A stretch of 12,964 nt of DNA, from positions 1 through 12,964 of the forward strand of contig JACZQQ010000053.1 in assembly GCA_022545645.1 (NCBI GenBank). The letters run 5' to 3'. The notes under the pieces are model-generated. The model worked only from the letters and a program-made list of their open reading frames with translations. It made no database searches and was not told the origin of the DNA. Positions 1 to 6,424 of the stretch are shown in pieces. This stretch comes from Acidobacteriota bacterium. Its GTDB lineage: Bacteria > Acidobacteriota > UBA6911 > RPQK01 > JADFOI01. Numbering within the stretch: position 1 is the first letter of the stretch; each line of letters begins with the position of its first letter. A program made the translations under genes and the position numbers.

Positions 1-16
1 ACTATGAGCCCGTTTA

Positions 17-30
17 GCCTGTGGGCAGGC
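17..30 (-). other. Small hairpin just after the SGTW-protein stop codon
   Basis: A perfect 5-bp stem (GCCTG/CAGGC) with a 4-nt loop lies directly after the reconstructed stop of the minus-strand gene (stop at 32-34). A second 5-bp stem (ACAGG/CCTGT, 34-49) covers the last codons. The stem is short and no T-rich tract follows on the minus strand, so a rho-independent terminator is doubtful. Confidence 0.2.
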
Positions 31-31
31 G

Positions 32-576
32 TCACAGGTTATTGCCTGTCAAACACCAACTTAGGTCAAAATCACCCCTTGGCGTTTTCATGATCACCTT
101 TTGAGTCAGGGTATTCCCAATCTTTAGAGAGTGTCCAGGTTTGCTCTTGTTCGATGGTCATATTGCCCCGCGGGGGTTTGCCGTTCCTGGATTTTCTGAA
201 CCACCAGTTCCCTTCCTTGCCACCATGCTTCAACGGTGGCGGTTCCGCCCCAGGGGTGAGGGCCATTTCCATCTGCACACCCCTGCGGTTCCCCTTCTCG
301 AAAAATATTCAGCACATTGCCCTCCTGAGAAATGACCATGGTCATTTCTCGGCTCTGGCTGCCTTCGTCTTCTGCTCTACCACCTCCGCCTCTACGGCCT
401 CTGCCCATGCCCAACGGGCGGCCCAGTCCCGGCATGGAATCGCTTTCCTCCGGGTTCAACCTCCAGGTACCGGAAAAGTCCGTTTGCTCAGCTTCCTGGG
501 CCGGAACGGCCAAAGCCAGATTCACAAAGACTGCCACAAACAGAAACAGGAGCATTCTCCTTGCAATGATCTGCAT
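32..576 (-). pseudogene. Secreted 'SGTW'-type small protein, interrupted by two single-base frameshifts
   Basis: The reading frame opens at 576 with a signal peptide: basic start (IIARR), hydrophobic stretch (MLLFLFVAVFVNLALA), likely cleavage near VPA-QEA. The mature start DFSGTWRLNPEESD is the hallmark of a family of small secreted, probably lipocalin-like proteins of unknown function. A glycine/arginine-rich segment (about residues 52-66) follows. The open frame runs past TPAG and stops at 124. The family-like continuation RGNMTIEQ..TWTLSKD lies in a second frame, and GNTLTQKVIMKTPRGDFDLSW in a third, ending at 32-34. Removing one base in the C5-G-C-G4 run (about 166-176) and one T in GATTGGG (about 117-122, minus-strand reading) restores one protein of about 180 residues. 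It could be a decayed gene or two sequencing errors. The first ATG has no strong ribosome site; a second ATG at codon 8 is possible but sits too close to AAGGAG. Confidence 0.72.
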
Positions 577-579
577 GTT

Positions 580-601
580 GAGCCGCCCTATCTAGCGGCT
601 C
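580..601 (-). promoter_or_regulatory. 7-bp inverted repeat just upstream of the SGTW-protein start codon
   Basis: GAGCCGC and GCGGCTC form a perfect 7-bp stem around an 8-nt loop, three bases upstream of the minus-strand start codon at 574-576. In mRNA it would cover the only weak ribosome-binding sequence (GGCGG), so it could limit translation. It could instead be a DNA operator. The function is inferred; only the symmetry is seen. Confidence 0.35.
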
Positions 602-670
602 ACAACCCTTTGTTTCGGTGGGACTTTCTCCGAGAACCAGTCGACCCTCCCCCCCTGGTAAATTCCAGGA

Positions 671-697
671 TTTCCCGCCGGGAAAAAAGGTTTTTCC
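671..697. promoter_or_regulatory. Two overlapping palindromes next to the amidohydrolase promoter
   Basis: TTTCCCG-C-CGGGAAA (671-685) is a perfect 15-bp palindrome. It overlaps GGAAAAA-AGG-TTTTTCC (681-697), a perfect 7-bp inverted repeat with a 3-nt centre. The pair runs into the -35 position of the predicted promoter at 691-719. Such placement suits a repressor or activator site. They also lie in the 5' region of the divergent minus-strand gene, so either gene could be the target. The regulator is unknown. Confidence 0.4.
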
Positions 698-719
698 ACC
701 TTTGGGGTTGTGCTATGAT
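691..719 (+). promoter_or_regulatory. Predicted extended -10 promoter for the amidohydrolase gene
   Basis: TGCTATGAT (711-719) fits an extended -10 element (TGn plus TATGAT, five of six bases of TATAAT). The -35 position 17 bp upstream is poor (TTTTTC, 691-696), as extended -10 promoters tolerate. Transcription would start near 726 and leave a leader of about 200 nt before the ATG at 933. The same TGnTATGATT pattern recurs before the FBPA/P gene at 7734. Confidence 0.45.
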
Positions 720-726
720 TCGCTCA

Positions 727-932
727 ATGTCCACCCATTAGGGGTAGGTAACGCGGTAAAAACAGCCCAGGTGAGCGGGTGAATGAAGGGGGAGGTACCA
801 CGCTCTGTCCATTGGGGAATCCCGTTAGCAGGACCAGCGGTGAGGTGTCTCCAGGCCTGCCTTCAAGAGGGCCCGAGTGCAATTTGAAGTCGCCCTGCTG
901 CCCGCTGAGTTATTGATTGTGGAGAAGAAATC
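727..932 (+). other. Long structured 5' leader of the amidohydrolase gene, class not recognised
   Basis: About 200 nt separate the predicted start of transcription from the amidohydrolase ATG. The leader begins with a four-codon mini-ORF (ATG-TCC-ACC-CAT-TAG, 727-741). Complementary segments include GCAGGACC with GGCCTGC (7 bp with one bulged A) enclosing GAG-GTGT-CTC, and CTTCAA with TTGAAG around 862-890. I compared it by eye with common riboswitches, SRP RNA, RNase P RNA and tmRNA signatures and found no match. It may be an unidentified regulatory leader or simply untranslated spacer. Confidence 0.25.
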
Positions 933-2699
933 ATGAAATTGACAAAAGTAACGGTCGGCCCTTTATCCGTCCTTCTGGGTCTTTTTGCTTTCAGCTCCTG
1001 TACGTCGAGTGTGCCCGATGTTTTGGCGCCCGATATAGTGTTGCACAACGGCAAGATTGTCACCGTGGATGAGGACTTCTCAATCGCTGAGGCGGTGGCC
1101 ATCAAGGATGGGCGCATTATTGCGGTGGGGTCGGATGGTGAGGTTCTTGCCCTGGCCGGTTCCAGTACCGAGAGAATGGATCTTGAAGGGAAAACCGTTT
1201 TGCCCGGCTTCAATGACTCTCATCTTCACCTGGCCTGGCCGGTTGGAGAGGCTCCCAATCCTGCTATCCGGGAACTGGGTGAGGCCGGCTCCATTGGTGA
1301 GATTGTGGACATTGTCCGTCGAGAGGTGGAAGCCGCCTCGCCCGGCGAGCTGGTATGGATCCCCTTTGGCCCGGGAATGACCATTCAAATTAAGGAAAAA
1401 CGCTGGCCCAACAAGACTGATCTGGATCCGGTTTCTCCCGAGAACCCGGTCATCGTGACCTTCGCGGCCGATGGCGTGTATGTCACCAACAGTATGGGCC
1501 TGTCCCAGGCCAACATCAATCGGAGGACTCCTCAGCCTTACAAAAGTGGGTTAATGGGAGAGTTTGAAACTGATGAAAGAGGAAACCCTACGGGAGTCCT
1601 GAAGGGACGTTCCGCTGCCCATTTATTACGGGAGCCGTTAGGAGTCTGGTCGACAGACATTCTAGAGGAGAATATTGCTCGATCCCTTGAGGCCGATGTC
1701 ATCCCCTATGGGATCACCAGCTTTGCGGACCCGGCCATGGCCAGCAACAATCAACCCATTCAACACGCCTTTCAACGGGTGGCCAATCGCAAGGAAGGCT
1801 TGCCCGCTCGGGTCAATTTAATGATCCGAATTCCTGTTCGGGCCCTCTCCACTGAAGCCTGTATTGAACTCATCCAAGGTCTTCTCTTTGAACCACCCTT
1901 TAAAAACGATTTCTTTCGGGTGGGCACCTTCAAATTGAGCATGGATAAGTTTTACCCCGGTGCCAAGCACTACATCGTACCGGAGGAAAAAGGAAGAAAG
2001 GTCCTCATCGAGGGCCACAAAGCGGGATGGCAACTCTACGTGCACATCACCACTCCAGAGACTTTCGACTATGTGAGCGCGGCTCTGGAGGAAGCCTACC
2101 GGCTCTATCCTCGAGAAGATGCCCGGCATGTCTTCACCCATATTCCTTACCCAACCCAGGAGAATATCGATACCATGAAACGGTTGGGAATTATTGCCGA
2201 TCTGCAGGTGAACCGTATCTACCACCTGGCCGATGACGCTGAGGAGACGGAAAGCGTCGATCCCAACCGGCCCCATCTGGGTTCCAGGCCGGTGGCCACC
2301 TATCGAGATGCCGGCATCCCGGTAATCCTAAGCAGCGACCAGGCCCCGATCGGTCCGCTCTTCTCCATCTGGGAGGCGGTCAACCGGGTACGCAAATCAG
2401 GGAAGGTGTATCAGCCGGAAGAGAGGTTGACTCTGGAGGAGGCCATTCGCGCTGTGACCATCACCTCAGCCTGGACCTTCTTTGAAGATGATGTGAAAGG
2501 CTCCATTGAGGCTGGGAAGTTTGCCGACCTGGTCGTGTTGGGCAAGGATCTTCTTACCGTTGATCCCATGGAGATCAAAGACATTCCGGTGCTCATGACC
2601 ATAACGGGCGGCAAGCTGGTCTACGTTAATCCCAATCAGGATCCCGATCAAAAAGTGGAATATTATCGATATCCGGCCCGTACTTCCTATTTGGATTGA
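933..2699 (+). CDS. Lipoprotein amidohydrolase, YtcJ-like (Amidohydro_3) family
   Basis: This is a 588-residue metal-dependent hydrolase. The N-terminus has a hydrophobic signal and a lipobox-like FSSC (Cys23), so the protein is probably lipid-anchored outside the cytoplasmic membrane. An N-terminal beta-sandwich strand set (PDIVLHNGKIVTVD) leads to the HxH metal motif in GFNDSHLHL (His97, His99). Further metal-site candidates in family order are Lys334 (GTFKLSMD), His371 (LYVHITT), His403 (VFTHIPY) and Asp469 (LSSDQAP). The C-terminal GSIEAGKFADLVVL is typical of the superfamily. The usual HaiGD motif after the third histidine is replaced by HITTPE, so the substrate cannot be guessed; this family acts on amides, carbamates or cyclic amides. 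GGAGAA at 921-926 sits 6 bases before the ATG. The gene ends inside the 3' end of oleD (13-nt convergent overlap) and has no functional link to it. Confidence 0.88.
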   Translation: MKLTKVTVGPLSVLLGLFAFSSCTSSVPDVLAPDIVLHNGKIVTVDEDFSIAEAVAIKDGRIIAVGSDGEVLALAGSSTERMDLEGKTVLPGFNDSHLHLAWPVGEAPNPAIRELGEAGSIGEIVDIVRREVEAASPGELVWIPFGPGMTIQIKEKRWPNKTDLDPVSPENPVIVTFAADGVYVTNSMGLSQANINRRTPQPYKSGLMGEFETDERGNPTGVLKGRSAAHLLREPLGVWSTDILEENIARSLEADVIPYGITSFADPAMASNNQPIQHAFQRVANRKEGLPARVNLMIRIPVRALSTEACIELIQGLLFEPPFKNDFFRVGTFKLSMDKFYPGAKHYIVPEEKGRKVLIEGHKAGWQLYVHITTPETFDYVSAALEEAYRLYPREDARHVFTHIPYPTQENIDTMKRLGIIADLQVNRIYHLADDAEETESVDPNRPHLGSRPVATYRDAGIPVILSSDQAPIGPLFSIWEAVNRVRKSGKVYQPEERLTLEEAIRAVTITSAWTFFEDDVKGSIEAGKFADLVVLGKDLLTVDPMEIKDIPVLMTITGGKLVYVNPNQDPDQKVEYYRYPARTSYLD

Positions 2700-3694
2700 G
2701 ACTCACCTTCGGCATCCAGCCAGGCTTTGAGCCGTTCGAGCCCCTCTTCGACGCTGACCCTGGGTTGGTAACTCAGTTCCTGCCGGGCAGCACTGATGTC
2801 AAACCAATGGCTGGTGGCCAGTTCCTCGGCCAGAAAGCGTGTCATGGGAGGCTCGCCCTTGAGTCCCAGTCTCCCATAGAGGACCTCGCACAGCCAGCCG
2901 GCCGCATAGGCCAAACGGGGAGAGACCGTCCCGGTCACAGCGGGAAGGCCGGCTGCATCCAGAATGCGATCGATAAAGTCCCAAAGAGGAACCGGCTCAT
3001 CCTGTGAAATGAAAAACGCCCTTCCCGCAATCGGTGAACCGGGTAAAAGGCGAGCAGCCGCTAAAAGGTGGGCCTGGGCGGCATTCTCAACATAGGTAAA
3101 GTCGACCAGATTGCGGCCATTCCCGATTCTGCGCAGCCTGCCGGCCCGTCCTCGTGCCAGGATACCGGGAACCAGATGGGTATCCCCAGGCCCCCAAATG
3201 AGATGGGGCCGCAGCGCTACGGTGGCCAGCCGTTCATCATTGGCAGCCAGAATCTTCCGTTCGGCAGTAGCCTTGGTGGCCGGGTAAGCCGACTTGTAGT
3301 CGGAAGCATAGGGTACCCTCTCATCCACTCCGTCCAGGTTCCGTCCGTCAAAGACCACACTCGGCGTACTGGTATAGACCAGCCGTGAAATCCCCAAAGT
3401 CCTGCAGGCGGAAATGACGTTGTCCGTACCGGTGACGTTGGCCCGATAGTAGGCATCCTTATTCCCCCAGATTCCAGCTTTGGCCGCGACATGAAAAACA
3501 ATCTGACAATCCTGGCAAGCTTCCCGGACGGCTTCTTCTTCCCCCAGATCCCCTCGAGAGATCTCCACACCAAGGGCTTCAAGCAGAGGGTAGCTTCCCC
3601 GCGAGAAACTCCGCACCGCGTAGCCCTCCTCGAGCAATTGCTGCACAATAACTCCCCCCAGAAAGCCGCCTCCACCCGTCACCAGTGCTTTCAT
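2687..3694 (-). CDS. oleD: OleD, NAD(P)-dependent 2-alkyl-3-oxoalkanoate reductase
   Basis: OleD reduces the 2-alkyl-3-keto acid made by OleA to the 3-hydroxy acid, using NADPH. The protein is an extended short-chain dehydrogenase of 335 residues, the usual size. The Rossmann motif is VTGGGGFLG (residues 5-13). TSTPSVVFDG (108-117) precedes the catalytic Tyr137 and Lys141 (YPATK), a layout shared with 3-beta-hydroxysteroid dehydrogenase-type enzymes. The open frame extends to 3787, but the start is placed at 3694 because MKALVTGGGG is the normal family N-terminus and GGAGAGAG (3701-3708) lies 6 bases upstream. It is the last ole gene. A 187-nt gap holding a large inverted repeat separates it from oleC. 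Its end overlaps the convergent amidohydrolase gene by 13 nt. The identification rests on motifs plus position in the A-B-C-D order. Confidence 0.87.
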   Translation of the reverse strand: MKALVTGGGGFLGGVIVQQLLEEGYAVRSFSRGSYPLLEALGVEISRGDLGEEEAVREACQDCQIVFHVAAKAGIWGNKDAYYRANVTGTDNVISACRTLGISRLVYTSTPSVVFDGRNLDGVDERVPYASDYKSAYPATKATAERKILAANDERLATVALRPHLIWGPGDTHLVPGILARGRAGRLRRIGNGRNLVDFTYVENAAQAHLLAAARLLPGSPIAGRAFFISQDEPVPLWDFIDRILDAAGLPAVTGTVSPRLAYAAGWLCEVLYGRLGLKGEPPMTRFLAEELATSHWFDISAARQELSYQPRVSVEEGLERLKAWLDAEGESQSK

Positions 3695-3706
3695 GAGATT
3701 CTCTCT

Positions 3707-3901
3707 CCAGGAGCCTGTGCGAGTATCAGGTAACATCGCGTTACCGCACTGCTGTAACCCTTCGGGCGAATGGGGGTTGCGGTGCATCCCTTTGTCGCTC
3801 GTCGTCGCCGATGTCCCTGCATCACCTCCTCCTCGCTCCTCGATCTACCCACCCAACCCCCAATCCGCGCGACCTCACCTGTTACTCGCACCGGCTCCTC
3901 G
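3707..3901. repeat. 195-bp imperfect inverted repeat filling the oleC-oleD gap
   Basis: The arms at 3707-3740 and 3868-3901 are inverted copies matching at 28 of 34 positions by hand alignment, including uninterrupted AGGAGCC, GTGCGAGTA and CAGGT. A second inverted pair, TGGGGGTTG (3771-3779) and CAACCCCCA (3854-3862), lies inside. GGTAAC-ATCGC-GTTACC (3729-3745) makes a further small hairpin. The right arm includes the oleC stop codon and its last codons (RSRCE); the left arm reaches the oleD ribosome-binding site. It resembles a non-autonomous mobile element (MITE-like) or an RNA hairpin. No target-site duplication is evident, and I see no second copy in the window. Confidence 0.6.
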
Positions 3902-5507
3902 CCCAACGAGCCAGTTTCTCGCGAAATATCTTGGCGTTGTGCCTCACATCAACCGGGAAGGAGGGATGAAACAGGAGTGTCCGGATTTGCTTGGTCTGGG
4001 CATGGTGGGCCCCCAGATCCAGAATCTCCTTCCTGAGCTGTGGTGATCCTTTGTCCCTTCTCTTCTCATCATCCTCTAATTCCACACACAGCACGGGCCT
4101 TTGTTGGGGCGGCTCTCCCAGCCCCACCAGAGCGCTTCGGTAAACCTTGGGGTGCTCATTGAAAATACCTTCACAGGCCACCGTAAACAGCGGTCCCTGG
4201 GGAGTAATGACCCGCTGGGACTTGCGGCCGCAGAACCAGACTCGGCCCTCCTCGTCCCTATAGCCCAGATCACCCATCCGATGGCGAATTCCTTCGGGGC
4301 TTTTAATTTTGGCCAGGTCATTGGCCTCCGGCATGCCGAAATACTCGGTGGAGACATTCGGGCCCCACACCACCAATTCCCCGATTTCACCCCTCTCCAC
4401 CCGAAGGTCCTCGGACCAGAGAGGGATCGGCCCGTCATCGATTCTAATGACAGCCAAATGGATTCCTGCAAGGGGAGGCCCGATACAAACCCCTCGACCG
4501 GGTCGGTTGTCGATCCGGCTGGATAACTCACGACCCGTGATCGAGCACACCGGCAACGCCTCCGTAGCTCCATAGGGTGTGTGAATTTCCGCATCCGGAT
4601 TCAGCAAAGTGGCAAAGCGGGTGAGCACCCTGGCCGGCACCGGTGCCCCGGCCGAGAGAACGCGCCTTAATGTAGGGAGCTTGATTCCCCGACCTTCCCC
4701 GTAGCGGGACACTCGGTCCAGTAGAGCCGGGGAGCCAAACATATGAGTGACTTTATATTCCTGGATAGGAGTAATGATCTTCAAGGGATCGACTTTACCT
4801 GGCCGGGTAAAATCCATCTCGGGAAAGACTGTGGTCATCTGTAGCGCTGGATCGAAAAGGGCAAAGAGCGGAAAAGTAGCCAGGTCCACCTCACCGGCTT
4901 CGATCTGGAAGGAATCTCGCAGAAGGGCCGCTTGGGAGGAGAACATCCCATGGGTATAAACGACTCCTTTCGGTCTGCCGGTGCTGCCTGAGGTAAACAC
5001 TATGGCAGCCAGTTCATCACTTTCTGAAGGCTCAGCAGCGAATGTACTGCCGCTAGCACCCCGATGCATCACCTGAGTGAAGGAATACCCGCTGCAGGGT
5101 CTGAATCCACCCACGGTAAGAACGGTCTTCACGCTGCCCCGGCCCCACCCAAAAAAGATGCGGGCCATTTGGGCCAAAGGGGTTCCCACAAACGCTTCTG
5201 GCTTGGACTGTTCCAAACACTTCTTGAGGTTCTGCCATCCCATGCCGGGATCCACCAAGACAAGTACCGCATTCATTTTGATAAGGGCAAAGGTCAAAAC
5301 CAGAAACTCGACACCTGGAGTGACCATCAACACGGTGTGAGTGCCCCGTTGAATTCCGATCTCCTTGAGCCCTTGCGCACAACAGTTGCTCCTTTCCTCC
5401 AGTTCACGAAAGGTAAGTACACCGTGCCGGGAGAGAAGAGCCGGCTGGGTAGGCCTTTGGGTGGACAGGATGGCAAGGTGGGCGGCGATATTGGTGGGGC
5501 TGCTCAT
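3882..5507 (-). CDS. oleC: OleC, beta-lactone synthetase (AMP-forming ligase fold)
   Basis: OleC uses ATP to activate the 2-alkyl-3-hydroxy acid as an acyl-AMP and closes it to a cis beta-lactone. The 541-residue product has the adenylate-forming enzyme motifs in order: P-loop TSGSTGRPKG (172-181), YGATE (312-316), GDLGY (412-416) and the C-terminal hinge lysine in NAKIFREKLA (524-533, Lys526). The RHNAKIFREKLA ending is typical of OleC. The frame stays open upstream to 5675, but that part is a shadow of oleB. The start at 5507 gives the right N-terminus (MSSPTN) and an ATGA overlap with the oleB stop, implying translational coupling; no independent ribosome site is seen. The last codons and stop lie inside the right arm of the 3707-3901 inverted repeat, so the C-terminal tail may have been set by that element. 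Confidence 0.9.
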   Translation of the reverse strand: MSSPTNIAAHLAILSTQRPTQPALLSRHGVLTFRELEERSNCCAQGLKEIGIQRGTHTVLMVTPGVEFLVLTFALIKMNAVLVLVDPGMGWQNLKKCLEQSKPEAFVGTPLAQMARIFFGWGRGSVKTVLTVGGFRPCSGYSFTQVMHRGASGSTFAAEPSESDELAAIVFTSGSTGRPKGVVYTHGMFSSQAALLRDSFQIEAGEVDLATFPLFALFDPALQMTTVFPEMDFTRPGKVDPLKIITPIQEYKVTHMFGSPALLDRVSRYGEGRGIKLPTLRRVLSAGAPVPARVLTRFATLLNPDAEIHTPYGATEALPVCSITGRELSSRIDNRPGRGVCIGPPLAGIHLAVIRIDDGPIPLWSEDLRVERGEIGELVVWGPNVSTEYFGMPEANDLAKIKSPEGIRHRMGDLGYRDEEGRVWFCGRKSQRVITPQGPLFTVACEGIFNEHPKVYRSALVGLGEPPQQRPVLCVELEDDEKRRDKGSPQLRKEILDLGAHHAQTKQIRTLLFHPSFPVDVRHNAKIFREKLARWARSRCE

Positions 5508-6397
5508 GAGTGGGCTGCCAGAAAATCGCGAATCAGCGGAACGATAGTCGTGGATGATTCTTCTAAAACATAGTGTCCTGCCCCTGGAAACCGATGGACC
5601 CGGGCCTTGGGAAAACGTCTGATCCATTCCCTGAGAAAATCGCCGTCGAAGATGAAATCTCGTTCTCCCCAGCAAATCAGCATGGGTGTTTGCCGGAACC
5701 GAGAGAGATTTTTCTGGGTTTGCTGCAACAACCCATAGGAAAGATCCGTAGGAGTGAGGGGGATGTCCTGGACAAAACGCAGCGTGGCGATCCTGTTCCG
5801 CCAGGAGTCATAAGGACCTCGGTAAGCACGGCGAATCTCTCTGGGCATCGGTTGTTGACAACCCAAATACCCGGCCATTCGTGCAAAGGCGTTGAATCTC
5901 AGGATGAAGAACTGGACCACCCGGGAGTCTCTACACAGGGAAAGTGACCAATGAAGAGACTTTCCCGGAGGCAGAAGAAAGGCTGCTGTGTTGAGCACGA
6001 TGAGCCTTCCAATCCTGGAGGGGTGACGGGCGGCATAGGTCATTCCGATGGCACCGCCCCAATCGTGCATGATCAAGGTGATGTTGGAGTGGATGCCCTT
6101 TTCATCCAGCAGAGCTTCCAGATCAGCGACCCGCTCCTCCAGCGTATAGTGATATTCCCCACTGGGAGGCTTGTCGGAAAGTCCGCAACCCATGTGATCG
6201 GGCACCACGGTACGGTGGGTATCTCGAAAAGCTCGAACCAGCTCACGATACATGAAAGACCAACTGGGATTTCCGTGAAGCATCACCAGAGGCTCACCCT
6301 GCCCTTCATCCAGGTAATGATATTGATACCCTCGGCGGTTCAGGTAGTGGGATTGAAAATCGTAGAGGTGCTTGAGTTGATCCACAGAAAAGCTCAT
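5504..6397 (-). CDS. oleB: OleB, beta-lactone decarboxylase (alpha/beta hydrolase)
   Basis: OleB removes CO2 from the beta-lactone made by OleC, giving a long-chain cis-olefin. The 297-residue protein belongs to the haloalkane dehalogenase-like alpha/beta hydrolases. It has the oxyanion motif HGNP (41-44), nucleophile Asp112 in MHDWGGAIG, a likely acid in GERDFIFD (Asp247 or Asp251), and His275 in GAGHYVLEE. As I recall, the Xanthomonas enzyme has Asp114 and His277, an equal two-residue shift. The N-terminal LYDFQSHYLN and HYLDEG are typical OleB features. The gene follows oleA by 27 nt and overlaps oleC by 4 nt. The ATG lacks a ribosome-binding site; the minus strand instead reads CTCCTTCCTCCT upstream, a pyrimidine tract resembling the anti-Shine-Dalgarno, so translation may depend on coupling to oleA. 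Confidence 0.9.
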   Translation of the reverse strand: MSFSVDQLKHLYDFQSHYLNRRGYQYHYLDEGQGEPLVMLHGNPSWSFMYRELVRAFRDTHRTVVPDHMGCGLSDKPPSGEYHYTLEERVADLEALLDEKGIHSNITLIMHDWGGAIGMTYAARHPSRIGRLIVLNTAAFLLPPGKSLHWSLSLCRDSRVVQFFILRFNAFARMAGYLGCQQPMPREIRRAYRGPYDSWRNRIATLRFVQDIPLTPTDLSYGLLQQTQKNLSRFRQTPMLICWGERDFIFDGDFLREWIRRFPKARVHRFPGAGHYVLEESSTTIVPLIRDFLAAHS

Positions 6398-6424
6398 CTG
6401 TGAGTCATAGGAGGAAGGAGAAAT

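Noticed and set aside
154..741. A 195-codon plus-strand open frame
   Set aside because: It is antisense to the signal-peptide protein, has no ribosome site or recognisable domain, and is rich in Pro, Ser and Cys as expected of a shadow frame.
720..932. Possible SRP RNA, 6S RNA, tmRNA or common riboswitch
   Set aside because: None of the signature sequences I know for these classes (for example the SRP GGAAGGAAGCAG loop) is present on either strand, so no RNA class is assigned.
3695..3787. Upstream extension of the oleD frame (31 extra codons)
   Set aside because: The Rossmann strand MKALVTGG begins at 3694 with a good ribosome site, and the extension falls in the inverted repeat.
5508..5675. 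Upstream extension of the oleC frame (56 extra codons)
   Set aside because: These codons lie inside the 3' end of oleB in another frame. The OleC family N-terminus begins at the ATGA overlap (5507).
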